From Streptomyces sp. B3I8 (GTDB lineage Bacteria; Actinomycetota; Actinomycetes; Streptomycetales; Streptomycetaceae): a stretch of 64,000 nt of DNA. Below the pieces are notes generated by a model. That model made no database searches and was not told the DNA's origin. It saw only the letters and a list, made by a program, of their open reading frames with translations. The translations under genes and the position numbers were made by a program. Shown in pieces: positions 8,971 to 17,220 of this stretch; position 1 is the first letter of the stretch, and each line of letters opens with the position of its first letter. The stretch spans positions 6,151,501 to 6,215,500 of the forward strand of contig NZ_JAUSYN010000002.1 of NCBI RefSeq assembly GCF_030816915.1. The letters are read 5' to 3'.

Positions 8971-9471
8971 GTGGCTGGTGTGATCACGGCGTCGGAGCCG
9001 TCATGGATATCCCCGTTCACCGGTCTGAGCCGGCAGTTCGGGAAGCTGGTGACGGTGCTGCGGCGCAAGGGAGCAGACGCGGTTCGCTGAGGCCGGCCGT
9101 GGAGCCTTCCGCTGGAGGACCGGGCACTGCTGGTCGCGGCCTACTGGCGCACGAACCTGACCATGCGGCAGCTCGCCCCGCTGTTCGGGGTGTCCAGGTC
9201 GGCGGCTGACCGGATCATCGACAACCTCGGGCCGATGCTCGCACTCCAGCCCCGCAAACGGTTCGCCAAGGACACCGTGCTCATCGTGGACGGCACCCTG
9301 GTCCCCACCCGCGACCACAGCATCGCCGAGCGGTCGAAGAACTACCGGTATTCCACCAGCCACCAAGTCATCATCGACGCCGACACTCGCCTGGTCGTCG
9401 TGGTCGGCCGGCCACTCGCCGGGAACCGCAACGACTGCAAGGCGTGGGAGGAATCCGGCGCCAAGAACTCC
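8971..9471 (+). pseudogene. IS transposase, 5' half, frameshifted
   Basis: From GTG 8971 the product runs through GLSRQFGKLVTVLRRKGADA to an early stop at 9088. The family sequence resumes in another frame as LPLEDRALLVAAYWRTNL, then the helix-turn-helix MRQLAPLFGVSRSAADRI and the catalytic region TVLIVDGTLVPTRDH. It breaks off after WEESGAK where the second element is inserted. This is a DDE_Tnp_4 IS5-type transposase disabled by a frameshift near 9088 and by the insertion. The other half is at 13096-13371. Confidence 0.8.
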
Positions 9472-9530
9472 TAACAGAATGATCTTCGAGGTGGTTGGAT
9501 CACTCCGGGACTGACGATCCGGAGGTAAGG

Positions 9531-10539
9531 GTGGCGCGGCCGAAGCCGTGGGAAGTTGGCAATGCACTGTGGGCGGTGGTTGAGCCGCTGTTGCCTGAGG
9601 GCTGTCCCGTGATCCCCGGCGGGCGCGCGACGACAGCTACGGCACCTCGCCGCGTTGTCGGGACGTCCGCATACATCCAGTATGCGGACGCCCCTCCGCC
9701 TTGCGATGCACCGCATCTGACGCCGCGCGCTGATCCACCGGGGATCACGGGACAGCCCTTAGGGTCGAGCGTCGGGCCCGGCATCCGGGACGGAAGCGGC
9801 ATCCGGACCGGCTGGTGTTCCAGGGCATTCTGTTCGTGCTGCACACCGGGATCGCCTGGGAACACCTGCCGCAGGAACTAGGCTTCGGTTCCGGCATGAC
9901 CTGCTGGCGTCGCCTGGCTGAATGGACAGAGGCGGGGGTTTGGCCCCGGCTGCACGAGGTTCTCCTCGCCGAGCTCCGCAGCGCGGACGCCCTGGACTTC
10001 TCCCGGGCGGCGGTCGACGGCTCCCACATCCGGGCATCAAAGGGGGCCCCAAAACCGGACGAAGCCCTGTCAACCGGGGCAGGACGGGTAGCGGACACCA
10101 CCTGATCACCGACGCCACCGGCATCCCGCTCGCCGCCACGTTGACCGGCGGCAACCGCAACGACGTCACCCAGCTGATCCCGCTCCTCCAAACCGTGCCG
10201 CCCGTGCGGGGCAAGCGAGGCCGGCCCCGGCGCCGTCCTGACGTGGTGCTGGGCGACCGCGGCTACGATCACGACAAGTACCGCCGCATGGTCTGGGATC
10301 TCGGCGTGAAACCGCTGATCGCCCGCCGGGGCACCGAGCACGGCTCCGGCCTGGGCACCCAGCGCTGGGTGGTGGAGCGCGCGTTCGCCCACCTGCACTG
10401 GTTCCGCCGCCTACGGATCCGCTGGGAGATACGCGACGACATCCACGAAGCCTTCCTCACCCTGGGATGCGCACTCATCTGCTGGAGGCGTCTTACCTCG
10501 CCGCGACAGCAGCCGGTCCCTGTACCGGATTGCCCTTGA
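9531..10539 (+). pseudogene. IS5-family transposase broken by a MITE
   Basis: The gene starts at GTG 9531 behind GGAGGTAAGG with ARPKPWEVGNALWAVVEPLLP. It is interrupted at 9599-9758 by a MITE, then resumes with RARHPGRKRHPDRLVFQGIL, HTGIAWEHLPQELGFGSGMT and DFSRAAVDGSHIRASKG. Near 10045 the frame shifts before GHHLITDATGIPLAATLTGG and the C-terminal VVERAFAHLHWFRRLRIRWE. The second shift lies where two-frame IS5 (IS427-group) transposases usually use programmed frameshifting, so only the MITE is clearly inactivating. Catalytic landmarks (VDGSH, the aspartate in VVLGDRGYD, and VVERAFA) are present. Confidence 0.75.
9599..9758. mobile_element. MITE, 160 bp
   Basis: Perfect 21-bp terminal inverted repeats (core GGCTGTCCCGTGATCCCCGG at 9600-9619, mirrored at 9738-9757) enclose a non-coding segment. 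It contains an internal hairpin GTCCGCATAC-ATCCA-GTATGCGGAC at 9665-9689. It has no coding capacity and interrupts a conserved part of the transposase. Its ends resemble the start of the outer element (GGYTGTCCCGT), so that element's transposase may have moved it. Confidence 0.75.
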
Positions 10540-10553
10540 AGCAGCGAAGCCGG

Positions 10554-11261
10554 TCAGTGCACGCGTTCCCCGCACTCCGCCGGAAACAGGATGGCGCCGG
10601 ACGGCAGTTCACCCGGAGGCCGTCCCATCACCCGCAGGCATGCCTCACGGGACCCCTCCGCAGGCGGGTATTCGAGGGCAACCCCATCCAGCACGGTGAA
10701 CTCACCAGCAAGGTGCAGTTCCGCCGCCTGCACGCCGTCTGGGAAACAGCCTGCCAAGGTCCCGAGGACTGCCGTGTCATTGCCGTCGGCGACGCACTCT
10801 CCGATCTCGAAGCGCCAGTGCTCGGCCGCATCGGCAAGCAGCGCCTTGCCCCTCTTGCCCGACCCAGCAAGAAAAACGGTGTGGGATCGCAGGTGGTGGG
10901 CGATGGCGCAGCAGATCGGGACCGCTGTGCCGTAGGGTGTCGTCACCCGCGTGTACCCGGCGTGGGGATAGGAGGACAGGGCCTCATCGAGCAGCCCCAC
11001 CGCGGTGTCCCTCACTGCCGGGTGACTCTGCTGAGCGATGTACAGAAGCAGGGGCGCCGCAACCGCAGCCGCTGGGAACACCGCGGCACTGTGACCGTGG
11101 ACGATTCCGCCGCCGCCGAGTAGCGAGCGGGCCTCAGCTGCCTGTATCAGGTTCGCTGCATCCGCCAGGGCACGCAGACCACGGGCTACACGAGCCGGTT
11201 CGTACCAGCCGGGATGGCCCGGTATAGCGCCCCAGTTCACGCCGTCGATCGCATCCAACAC
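10554..11261 (-). CDS. Hypothetical protein carried within the inner IS
   Basis: A 235-aa product starting at GTG 11261 (GAGG 10 bases upstream) with VLDAIDGVNWGAIPGHPGWY. It contains ARSLLGGGGIVHGHSAAVFP, VAAPLLLYIAQQSHPAVRD and TPYGTAVPICCAIAHHLRSH. The helical, repeat-like pattern resembles HEAT-type hypothetical proteins common in Streptomyces; I do not know a function. It lies between the transposase gene and the right inverted repeat, antisense to the transposase, and seems to travel with the element. Confidence 0.65.
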   Translation of the reverse strand: MLDAIDGVNWGAIPGHPGWYEPARVARGLRALADAANLIQAAEARSLLGGGGIVHGHSAAVFPAAAVAAPLLLYIAQQSHPAVRDTAVGLLDEALSSYPHAGYTRVTTPYGTAVPICCAIAHHLRSHTVFLAGSGKRGKALLADAAEHWRFEIGECVADGNDTAVLGTLAGCFPDGVQAAELHLAGEFTVLDGVALEYPPAEGSREACLRVMGRPPGELPSGAILFPAECGERVH

Positions 11262-11343
11262 GACAGCATCCTCGCACCTGGCCGCAACACACTTCCCAGG
11301 GCTCAACGAAACGTCTTGAGAATCATTCCGTTAGGAGTTCTAA

Positions 11344-13094
11344 GGGCTTGCCGGGAATCAACACGTTGATTTGATCTTGACGCTGCTGGGGTCAAGGAAC
11401 CGGGCGATGTCATCTGGTGTGCGGAAGCGGGCTGTTGAGGCGGGGACTCGAACGCCTTGGGCGGCCAGGAGCGGGCGGACGTCTTTCGCAGCACGGCTGA
11501 CCGTCATGGCGGTGGTGTTGAAAAGCTGACCCAGGAGGTCCATGGTCGCGATCTTCCGCAGGTGGAGCACGGTGACCAGGACCTTATCGGCTTTGGTGAG
11601 CTTGGCCTTGGCGCCCGCGCCGGGGGCCACCAGGCGCTCGTGGCCTCGACGTGTGCGGAGCACTTGCTCGCGTTGAATCTCCATCGCTGGCGTCAATGCG
11701 TCGATGAGTTCGCTGAGGTTCTGACGGGTCATCCCGGTCAGTTCCGGGTCCTGGAGCGCACGCCGGGAGAGGCACGTCGGTCTGTCTGGCAGGGCATTGC
11801 CTGGAGTGCTGCCGGTGGTCGCGGCGTCCACCGGACGCTGGGGGTGGAGGGTGTAGTTCCAGTCGCCGTGGAAGCGATGGCGAGTAATGGGCAGGGCGGC
11901 GATCTCGTCGTCGCTGATGCGGATGCCGGTGGGGTACTCGCCGTGGTCGAGTTCGGCATGGACGGTGAGGCCGGTGCGGCTGGTGGTCGCGGCGATCGTC
12001 TGGAGCATGACTTCGTGGCTGGTCAGGGGTCTGCCGCGCCAGTTCATGGTGATGTGGGAGAACAGCCGGTGCTCGATCTTGTTCCACTTTGAGGTGCCTG
12101 GCGGTAGGTGGCACACCGTGACCTCAAGGCCGCTCTCGGCAGCGAGGTCGGCGAGCTGGGTCTTCCAGCCGCGGGTGCGGTAGCCATTGGAGCCTCCTCC
12201 GTCGGCGGTGATGAGCAGTCGGCGGGCACGGGGGTAGTCGTGCCGGCCGCGGGCCTGCCACCAGTTCCGGATCGAGGCGACGGCGAACGCCGCGGTGTCG
12301 TGATCGTTTCCGATGCTGACCCAGCCTGCGTTCGCGGCCATGTCGTAGATTCCGTACGGGATCGCCTTCTCGGCCTGGCCGGGGAAGTCGTGCGTCTTGA
12401 CCTTCACGGGCAGTGCTGCGGGCCGCCATTCCTGCCCGGCGTTCTTGTAGTCGCCGATCAGCTCCTTCTTCTTGCTGTCCACGCTGATCACCGGATCATC
12501 GGCGTCCCGGTGCTCTCGTGCCTGCTGGTTGAGGTAGCGGAACTGGGCGTCCCTGTCGGGGTGCTGAGCGCCCTCGATGGTCTTGGCGTTGGCCTGCAGA
12601 CTGAAGCCTTCCTCCCGCAGCAGGCCTGCGACGGTGTCGGCGGAGACCCGGTGCCCCTGGCGGGTGAGCTCCGCTGCCAGTTTCCGCGTCGACTTCGTCG
12701 TCCACCGCAGCGGTGACATCGGGTCACCGCGCTCGTCGGGCTCGACCAGCGCAAGCAGAGCCGGTCGCAGCCCCGGATCAAGGTCCACGGCCTTCTTCCG
12801 ACCCCCGCCAAGCCGGCGGACCCGCCCCAGCGGGGCCTGACCAGAGTCCAGTTCGGCCGCTCCGCGGGAGACCGTGCCTTCTCGAACCCCGGCTGCCGCA
12901 GCGACGAGCCGGATCCCGCCATGCCCCAGCGACAGTGCCTCCGCCCCTATGGCCAGCCGACGCTGGCGCTCATCCAGATGCGGCAGCAACGCCTGGAACT
13001 TCGCAGCCAGGACGGCCTCGATCCCCTCCGGTCTCCCCATACCAGAACAACGAGTTCCGCAGCAGGAAGCCACGACTTGTTTCCCGGCAAGCCC
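11344..13094. mobile_element. ISAzo13-family insertion sequence
   Basis: Perfect 14-bp inverted repeats GGGCTTGCCGGGAA (11344-11357 and, inverted, 13081-13094) are flanked by a direct TAA on both sides (11341-11343 and 13095-13097), a likely 3-bp target duplication. It holds one intact minus-strand transposase. The element landed exactly at the right junction of the inner IS5-type element, and appears to be the most recent and only intact element in the nest. Confidence 0.85.
11358..13040 (-). CDS. ISAzo13-family transposase
   Basis: The 560-aa product starts at ATG 13040 with MGRPEGIEAVLAAKFQALLP. An N-terminal DNA-binding region (LVAAAAGVREGTVSRGAAEL, with RRLGGGRKKAVDLDP) is followed by a winged-helix part (ELTRQGHRVSADTVAGLLRE). 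The DDE nuclease core has D in VISVDSKKKELIG, D in LLITADGGGSNGYRTR, and E in GTSKWNKIEHRLFSHI. A C-terminal helical region (GMTRQNLSELIDALTP to FRTPDDIARFLDP) is usual for streptomycete members. Length and motifs are complete, so the enzyme may be active. The stop is next to the left inverted repeat. Confidence 0.9.
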   Translation of the reverse strand: MGRPEGIEAVLAAKFQALLPHLDERQRRLAIGAEALSLGHGGIRLVAAAAGVREGTVSRGAAELDSGQAPLGRVRRLGGGRKKAVDLDPGLRPALLALVEPDERGDPMSPLRWTTKSTRKLAAELTRQGHRVSADTVAGLLREEGFSLQANAKTIEGAQHPDRDAQFRYLNQQAREHRDADDPVISVDSKKKELIGDYKNAGQEWRPAALPVKVKTHDFPGQAEKAIPYGIYDMAANAGWVSIGNDHDTAAFAVASIRNWWQARGRHDYPRARRLLITADGGGSNGYRTRGWKTQLADLAAESGLEVTVCHLPPGTSKWNKIEHRLFSHITMNWRGRPLTSHEVMLQTIAATTSRTGLTVHAELDHGEYPTGIRISDDEIAALPITRHRFHGDWNYTLHPQRPVDAATTGSTPGNALPDRPTCLSRRALQDPELTGMTRQNLSELIDALTPAMEIQREQVLRTRRGHERLVAPGAGAKAKLTKADKVLVTVLHLRKIATMDLLGQLFNTTAMTVSRAAKDVRPLLAAQGVRVPASTARFRTPDDIARFLDPSSVKIKSTC

Positions 13095-13095
13095 T

Positions 13096-13371
13096 AAGAC
13101 AGCCGTCGGCAACACCCTCACGATCGCCGACGGCGGCTACCCCGGCACCGGACTCGTCATCCCACACCGCAGAGAGCGCGGCCAGAGCGAACTCCCGGCC
13201 TGGAAAGAGCAACACAACAAGTCCCACAAGCACGTCCGAGCCCGCGTCGAGCACGTCTTCGCCCGGATGAAGACCTGGAAGATCCTCCGCGACTGCCGCC
13301 TCAAGGGCGACGGCGTCCACCACGCGATGCTCGGCATCGCCCGCCTGCACAACCTCACCCTCGCCGGGTGA
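13096..13371 (+). pseudogene. IS transposase, 3' half
   Basis: This stretch reads TAVGNTLTIADGGYPGTGLV, then IPHRRERGQSELPAWKEQHN, the catalytic glutamate region VRARVEHVFARMKTWKILRD and the C-terminus HHAMLGIARLHNLTLAG. It is the missing C-terminal part of the 8971-9471 transposase and would join it in frame if the 3.6 kb of inserted elements were removed. It cannot be expressed on its own. Confidence 0.8.
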
Positions 13372-13438
13372 CGACGAACAGGCGGGCCAACGCACACGCC
13401 CTAGATCATTTACGGGACAACGTTCAGGGAATGACCTC

Positions 13439-13796
13439 ATGAGCTACCCGAACTTCTCCGGTATGCCGTCTCCTTCTTCTTCCTCGGCTCTCTCGGTCCT
13501 GTGCGGTGGCCCCACCGCCGTCACGGACAGTTTCCCGCAGGGAACGGCTCGAAGTCGTCGATCGACCTGAGCATGGTCAGCCTGTCCTGCCCGGACGGCG
13601 CCGACGAGATCTTCGAAACGGACCCCGGCTTCCAGGCACGCCCGACACGCACCTGTTGCCGGGCAAGTCGCAGAGCTGGAAGGAGGCCTGCGCGTTCCCC
13701 AGGACGGCCAGGAGCGCCCAGGTCGAGATCACGCCGGCCGACACCTCCGGCTCCGGCTGGTGCCGCACGGCCATCTTCACCGGCCAGGTGCCGTAG
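13439..13796 (+). pseudogene. Degenerate gene in three frames
   Basis: Protein-like segments follow each other in three frames on the plus strand: MSYPNFSGMPSPSSSSALSV from 13439, then SSIDLSMVSLSCPDGADEIF with ETDPGFQA, then SQSWKEACAFPRTARSAQVE and ITPADTSGSGWCRTAIFTGQ. The cysteine and tryptophan pattern suggests a small extracytoplasmic domain. At least two frameshifts separate the parts. Family not recognised. Confidence 0.4.
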
Positions 13797-13965
13797 TTCG
13801 AGCCCGGGAGACGGTCCTCCGCCTGCCCCGCCTCGCGTGCGGCGGAGAACTCCCTCCCCCGCTCCGACGTGTCCGCTCGACGGGCCGGTGCCTCGCAAGC
13901 GGGGCGCACGCCCGAGGCCGGTGACGCGTCGGAGGTCAGAGGCTGCCGGGCGGCTGGTCCCGTCG

Positions 13966-15015
13966 CTATGGTTTCGGGGCCGCACCGGGGCCGGGCCGGT
14001 AGCCGCATCCGAGGAACACGAACTCCTCGGGGGCGACGCGAACCTCGGTACGGCTCCAGTTGTAGATGCCGTCCTGTTCACCCTCGTAGGTGAAGGTCGT
14101 GCCCGCCTCGATGGTGAAGAACTGGTCCTCCCCCGTCTCGCCGAAGAAGTCCCATTTCGGCACCCACTCGGGGGAGAGTTCCCATCCGGGTGCCTTGCCG
14201 TCTGCGAACCAGCGCTGCTGGAGCTGGACACGTACGTCGTACGAGGTGGTGTTGCGGACCTTCACCGAGTAGGTGGCCGAGGTCGGGTCGTCGGCGGCGT
14301 CCGTTCGGTCGATCGTGGCCGTCGCCTCCAGTGTGGAGGGGGCTGGGCAGTCTTCGTCCTGCTTCGTCGGCACCGGCTTGCTGTAGACGTCGTCGGTCAC
14401 CGCGGCGATTCGGTCCGGGCAGTAGAAGGTGACCGCCTCCACGAGGAAGGCGGCCTGGTCGATCGGGTCGGTGAGCGGCAGCCCCACGAGGTCGGGGACG
14501 TCGTTCATGTCGGTTCCACCGGCGAGGGCCTTGCAGACGGCTCTCGCGTCCCTGATGACGGCCTTGCGGAAGTCCGAGAGCTCGTAACCGCCGCCGTCGG
14601 ACGAGATGGCTGCGTACTCCGTGGCGTCGGGCCAGGTGGAGAACTGGCCGACGTCGCCGAAGAACGCCACGTCGCGTGCGGCGGCGGAGCTGAACTCCGG
14701 GACGGAAACGTAAGGGGGCCCGGAGGTCGGATCGGCCGTGCTCTTCTCTGCCCGGGGCTCGGCCGGGACGCCGTCGTCCGTGCTGTCCGACGAGTCCGCG
14801 GGGGCCGTGCCGGAACGTGCCGAACCCTGCTCGCCGCCGCCGGTCACCAGGACGGCGACGAGGGTGACGAGCGCGAGGACCGTCGCGGTGAGGATCGCTG
14901 CGAGGTGCCGCCGCCCGAGTGCCTTCGGGCCGGCCGAGGAGTTCTTCTCCAGCCGGACCTCCCCGCCTGTGGTGGAGGGCGGCTGCTCGGCCGGCCCCGA
15001 TCTCTTGTCGGGCAT
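13966..15015 (-). CDS. Membrane-anchored extracytoplasmic protein, DUF732-like
   Basis: The 349-aa product starts at ATG 15015 behind GGGAG. It has a charged cytoplasmic N-terminus, one membrane helix at about 38-60 (LAAILTATVLALVTLVAVLV) and a Ser/Thr/Asp-rich linker. The DUF732-like segment AVCKALAGGTDMNDVPDLV with FLVEAVTFYCPDRIAAV has its cysteines spaced as in that family. The C-terminal third is a beta-rich domain (SVKVRNTTSYDVRVQLQQRW) ending with FVFLGCGYRPG. It is probably displayed outside the membrane. The next gene on this strand (15921-15082) ends 66 bases upstream, so co-transcription is possible but the functions look unrelated. Confidence 0.6.
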   Translation of the reverse strand: MPDKRSGPAEQPPSTTGGEVRLEKNSSAGPKALGRRHLAAILTATVLALVTLVAVLVTGGGEQGSARSGTAPADSSDSTDDGVPAEPRAEKSTADPTSGPPYVSVPEFSSAAARDVAFFGDVGQFSTWPDATEYAAISSDGGGYELSDFRKAVIRDARAVCKALAGGTDMNDVPDLVGLPLTDPIDQAAFLVEAVTFYCPDRIAAVTDDVYSKPVPTKQDEDCPAPSTLEATATIDRTDAADDPTSATYSVKVRNTTSYDVRVQLQQRWFADGKAPGWELSPEWVPKWDFFGETGEDQFFTIEAGTTFTYEGEQDGIYNWSRTEVRVAPEEFVFLGCGYRPGPGAAPKP

Positions 15016-15081
15016 GTGCTGTGTCTCCCTGGTGAGGTTCTTCGAGGCCTGGCCACTCCGGCCGAGCCGGTGGGTCGGGAG

Positions 15082-15921
15082 TCAGCTCGTCCCGGTCCCG
15101 TCGGCCAGTTCCGCCAGCGCGTCTGCCAGCGCGTCGAGACCCGGGCCGTACGGACCGCCCGGTTCCGTCATGTAGACGTCGCGGCGGATCTCGATCATCA
15201 GGGCGGTGACCCGGGGGTCCCGCCCGTAGTGGCGCAGGGGGACGTACGTGCCCCGGAACGGGCTGTCGATGCCGGTGCCGCCGAAGCGGGCGAAGGCCTT
15301 CTGCGCGTGGGAGAGGAGCGCGTCGGGGGTGTGGAAGGCGTCCCGGCCGAGGCAGATCGGCGGGCGGGGGCCGTCGCCGTGGAGTTCGTAGGGCAGCCGC
15401 ACGGTCGGGTACGAGTGCACGTCCACGATCACCGCCCGCCCCACGGCGGCGAGCCGCTCGGCGACCGCGTCGGTCATGGCGGCGGCGTAGGGGTGGAAGT
15501 ACGTGTCCAGCAAGTGCTGACCGTCGTACGCCGACGGGCGGAGCTCCTCGCCGTGCGTGGTCCGCGTGTACACCGCGCCCATGCCGACGGAGAGCATCTC
15601 CTCCCGCTCGTCCGGGAACCGCTCGGGGTCGACCACCAGGCGCGAGAGACCGTTCACGAACCGCCAGGGAGCCGCGGCGCAGCGGGCGACGGCGGCGGCC
15701 GCGATCTGAGCGGTGTGCGCGTCGGTGATGTGGTCCAGCTCCGCCTCGAGCGCGGCGTCGTCGAGCGTGATTCCGGGCCGTACGTGGTCGGGGATCGTCC
15801 GCGAGGAGTGGGGGACGTGGAGGATGACGGGGGAGTCGGGCGCGCCCGGGAGGTGGCGGAAGGGCTGCGGCGCCGGTGCGGTCCGCCCGGGCACGGGGGA
15901 GCGCGAGTCGTTGTCGTTCAT
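15082..15921 (-). CDS. N-formylglutamate amidohydrolase family protein
   Basis: This 279-aa enzyme starts at ATG 15921 with GAGGG 10 bases upstream. VILHVPHSSRTIPDHVR, ELDHITDAHT, NGLSRLVVDPERFPDE, IVDVHSYPTVRLPYE and the C-terminal ALMIEIRRDVYM match the FGase family (PF05013), which hydrolyses N-formylglutamate to formate and glutamate, the last step of one histidine-degradation route. Conserved His, Asp and Glu residues likely bind zinc. No hut genes are nearby, so a role in histidine use is not supported by context and the substrate may differ. Confidence 0.8.
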   Translation of the reverse strand: MNDNDSRSPVPGRTAPAPQPFRHLPGAPDSPVILHVPHSSRTIPDHVRPGITLDDAALEAELDHITDAHTAQIAAAAVARCAAAPWRFVNGLSRLVVDPERFPDEREEMLSVGMGAVYTRTTHGEELRPSAYDGQHLLDTYFHPYAAAMTDAVAERLAAVGRAVIVDVHSYPTVRLPYELHGDGPRPPICLGRDAFHTPDALLSHAQKAFARFGGTGIDSPFRGTYVPLRHYGRDPRVTALMIEIRRDVYMTEPGGPYGPGLDALADALAELADGTGTS

Positions 15922-16153
15922 ACGGGATGACCCTCGTGTGTGTCGTCGTGGTTCCTGCGTCGAGGGGCAAGCGCGCCCCCCGCCTCACCCGACCCGGTGC
16001 CGTGGCGCGCACCGCACCCGATCAGGTGCGGTGATCATAGGACATGTCCGCCGCGCGCCCCGTTGCGTCCCGCCCGGGCCCCCGAGGGCGAGACTGGGCG
16101 GAAGGGAAACCGGGGGGACAGACAGACACACATCGCGGAGGAGCGAGTCGCCC

Positions 16154-17044
16154 GTGGTCTACCTCTTCGGTCTGATCGCCGCCTGTCTGCTCGGCCTCGG
16201 CTTCGTGCTCCAGCAGCACGCCGCCGAGCGGGCGCCCGTCTCCGACATGCTCTCCTTCCGGCTGCTGTGGGACCTGGCGAAGGTGCCGCTCTGGCTGGGC
16301 GGCATCGGATGCATGGTGGTCGGACAGATCCTCAGCGCGATCGCGCTGAGCAAGGGCGACCTGTCCAAGGTGGAGCCGCTGCTGGCCACCAACCTGCTCT
16401 TCGCGATGGCGCTGGCCCGCCGGATGAGCGGTGAGCGGCTGGGCGGTTCCGGCTGGAGCGGTGTGCTGCTGCTGAGCGGCGGGGTGGCCGCGTTCATCCT
16501 GGCCGGCCGTCCCTCCGGCACCGACACGGAGGTCGGCGCGCTGCGCCACTGGCTGGTGTTCGGCCTGGTCGTCGGCGTGGCGCTGGTGGCGATCGCGGTG
16601 GCCCGGCATCTGCCGTTCTTCGAGGAACCCCCGCTGCTGGCCGCGGCGGCGGGCGCGCTGTACGGACTGCAGGACGCGCTGACCCGGACCTCCAGCCAGC
16701 TCCTCGCCGACGGCGGCATCCCGGCGCTGCTGACCAGTTGGCAGCCGTACACCATCGTCGCGCTCGCGGTGACCGGGCTGATGCTGGTGCAGAGCGCGTT
16801 CGAGGCGGGGCCGTTGCGGATGTCGCTGCCCTCGCTGACCGCGGCCGAGCCGATCGCCGGCATCGCCTGCGGGATCGGCTTCCTCGGCGACCGCCTGCGC
16901 ACCGACCCGCTGGCCCTGGCGGCGGCGTCGGCCGGTCTCGTCGCGGTCGTCACCGGCGTCTTCATCCTGGCCCGGCACCCCGCGATGCCGGGATCGGCCG
17001 CGCGTGAGGGCGAGGGTGAGCGCGAGGAGGAGCGAGGGGTGTGA
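16154..17044 (+). CDS. DMT-family (EamA-like) membrane transporter
   Basis: The 296-aa product starts at GTG 16154, preceded by GAGGAG. It is almost wholly hydrophobic with about nine or ten membrane helices. It begins VVYLFGLIAACLLGLGFVLQ and carries the internal repeat typical of the drug/metabolite transporter superfamily, for example MVVGQILSAIALSKGDLSKV and AAEPIAGIACGIGFLGDRL. Charged residues at the C-terminus (REGEGEREEERGV) are cytoplasmic. Substrate cannot be deduced. The upstream gene is divergent and the next gene is separated by a small repeat, so it is probably monocistronic. Confidence 0.75.
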   Translation: MVYLFGLIAACLLGLGFVLQQHAAERAPVSDMLSFRLLWDLAKVPLWLGGIGCMVVGQILSAIALSKGDLSKVEPLLATNLLFAMALARRMSGERLGGSGWSGVLLLSGGVAAFILAGRPSGTDTEVGALRHWLVFGLVVGVALVAIAVARHLPFFEEPPLLAAAAGALYGLQDALTRTSSQLLADGGIPALLTSWQPYTIVALAVTGLMLVQSAFEAGPLRMSLPSLTAAEPIAGIACGIGFLGDRLRTDPLALAAASAGLVAVVTGVFILARHPAMPGSAAREGEGEREEERGV

Positions 17045-17082
17045 GGGGCGCCCGGCAGGGCCGGTAGCAACGCAACCGCCCG

Positions 17083-17157
17083 GTGGCTCCGCTGCCCGGG
17101 GGACATCAGTGGCTCCGCTGCCCGGCGGACACCGGTGGCTCCACTGCCCGGCGAATA
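17083..17157. repeat. Three tandem 26-bp repeats
   Basis: GTGGCTCCGCTGCCCGG begins at 17083 and 17109, and GTGGCTCCACTGCCCGG at 17135, at an exact 26-bp spacing. The array lies just after the transporter stop. It is non-coding, with no clear function. Confidence 0.75.
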
Positions 17158-17220
17158 AAGGACCGTACCAATTTTCTCCATTGGCATGGACCTGACTTGG
17201 CTTCCCCGTTACTCTCCTCA

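Larger units (their letters stand above)
9464..11341. mobile_element. Inner IS5-type element with passenger gene
   Basis: Inverted repeats AGAACTCCTAACAGAATGAT (9464-9483) and its counterpart ending at 11341 differ at one of 20 positions. The element carries a plus-strand transposase (9531-10539), a MITE inside that gene, and a minus-strand passenger gene (10554-11261). It sits in the outer transposase; the flanking AAG may be a 3-bp target duplication, and exact ends are uncertain by two bases. Confidence 0.75.
8471..13421. mobile_element. Outer IS5-superfamily element, interrupted
   Basis: Terminal inverted repeats GTTGTCCCGTAAACGATT (8471-8488) and, in reverse complement, GTTGTCCCGTAAATGATC (13404-13421) match at 16 of 18 positions. 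Between them are a DUF6221 gene, a DDE_Tnp_4-type transposase in two pieces (8971-9471 and 13096-13371) and two later insertions (9464-11341 and 11344-13094). Removing those insertions rejoins the transposase in frame (GAK to TAVG). No exact target duplication is visible at the outer ends (CTAAG against TTCAG). The left end cuts a VanZ gene. Confidence 0.75.

Noticed and set aside
8471..13421. Composite transposon with exact target duplication
   Set aside because: The outer flanks (CTAAG and TTCAG) do not match, and the parts are nested IS rather than two IS bracketing cargo.
13501..15930. A very long plus-strand open frame (about 810 codons)
   Set aside because: It is antisense to the DUF732-like and N-formylglutamate amidohydrolase genes, with Gly/Val/Arg-rich, unnatural composition. 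The minus-strand genes have motifs and codon bias.
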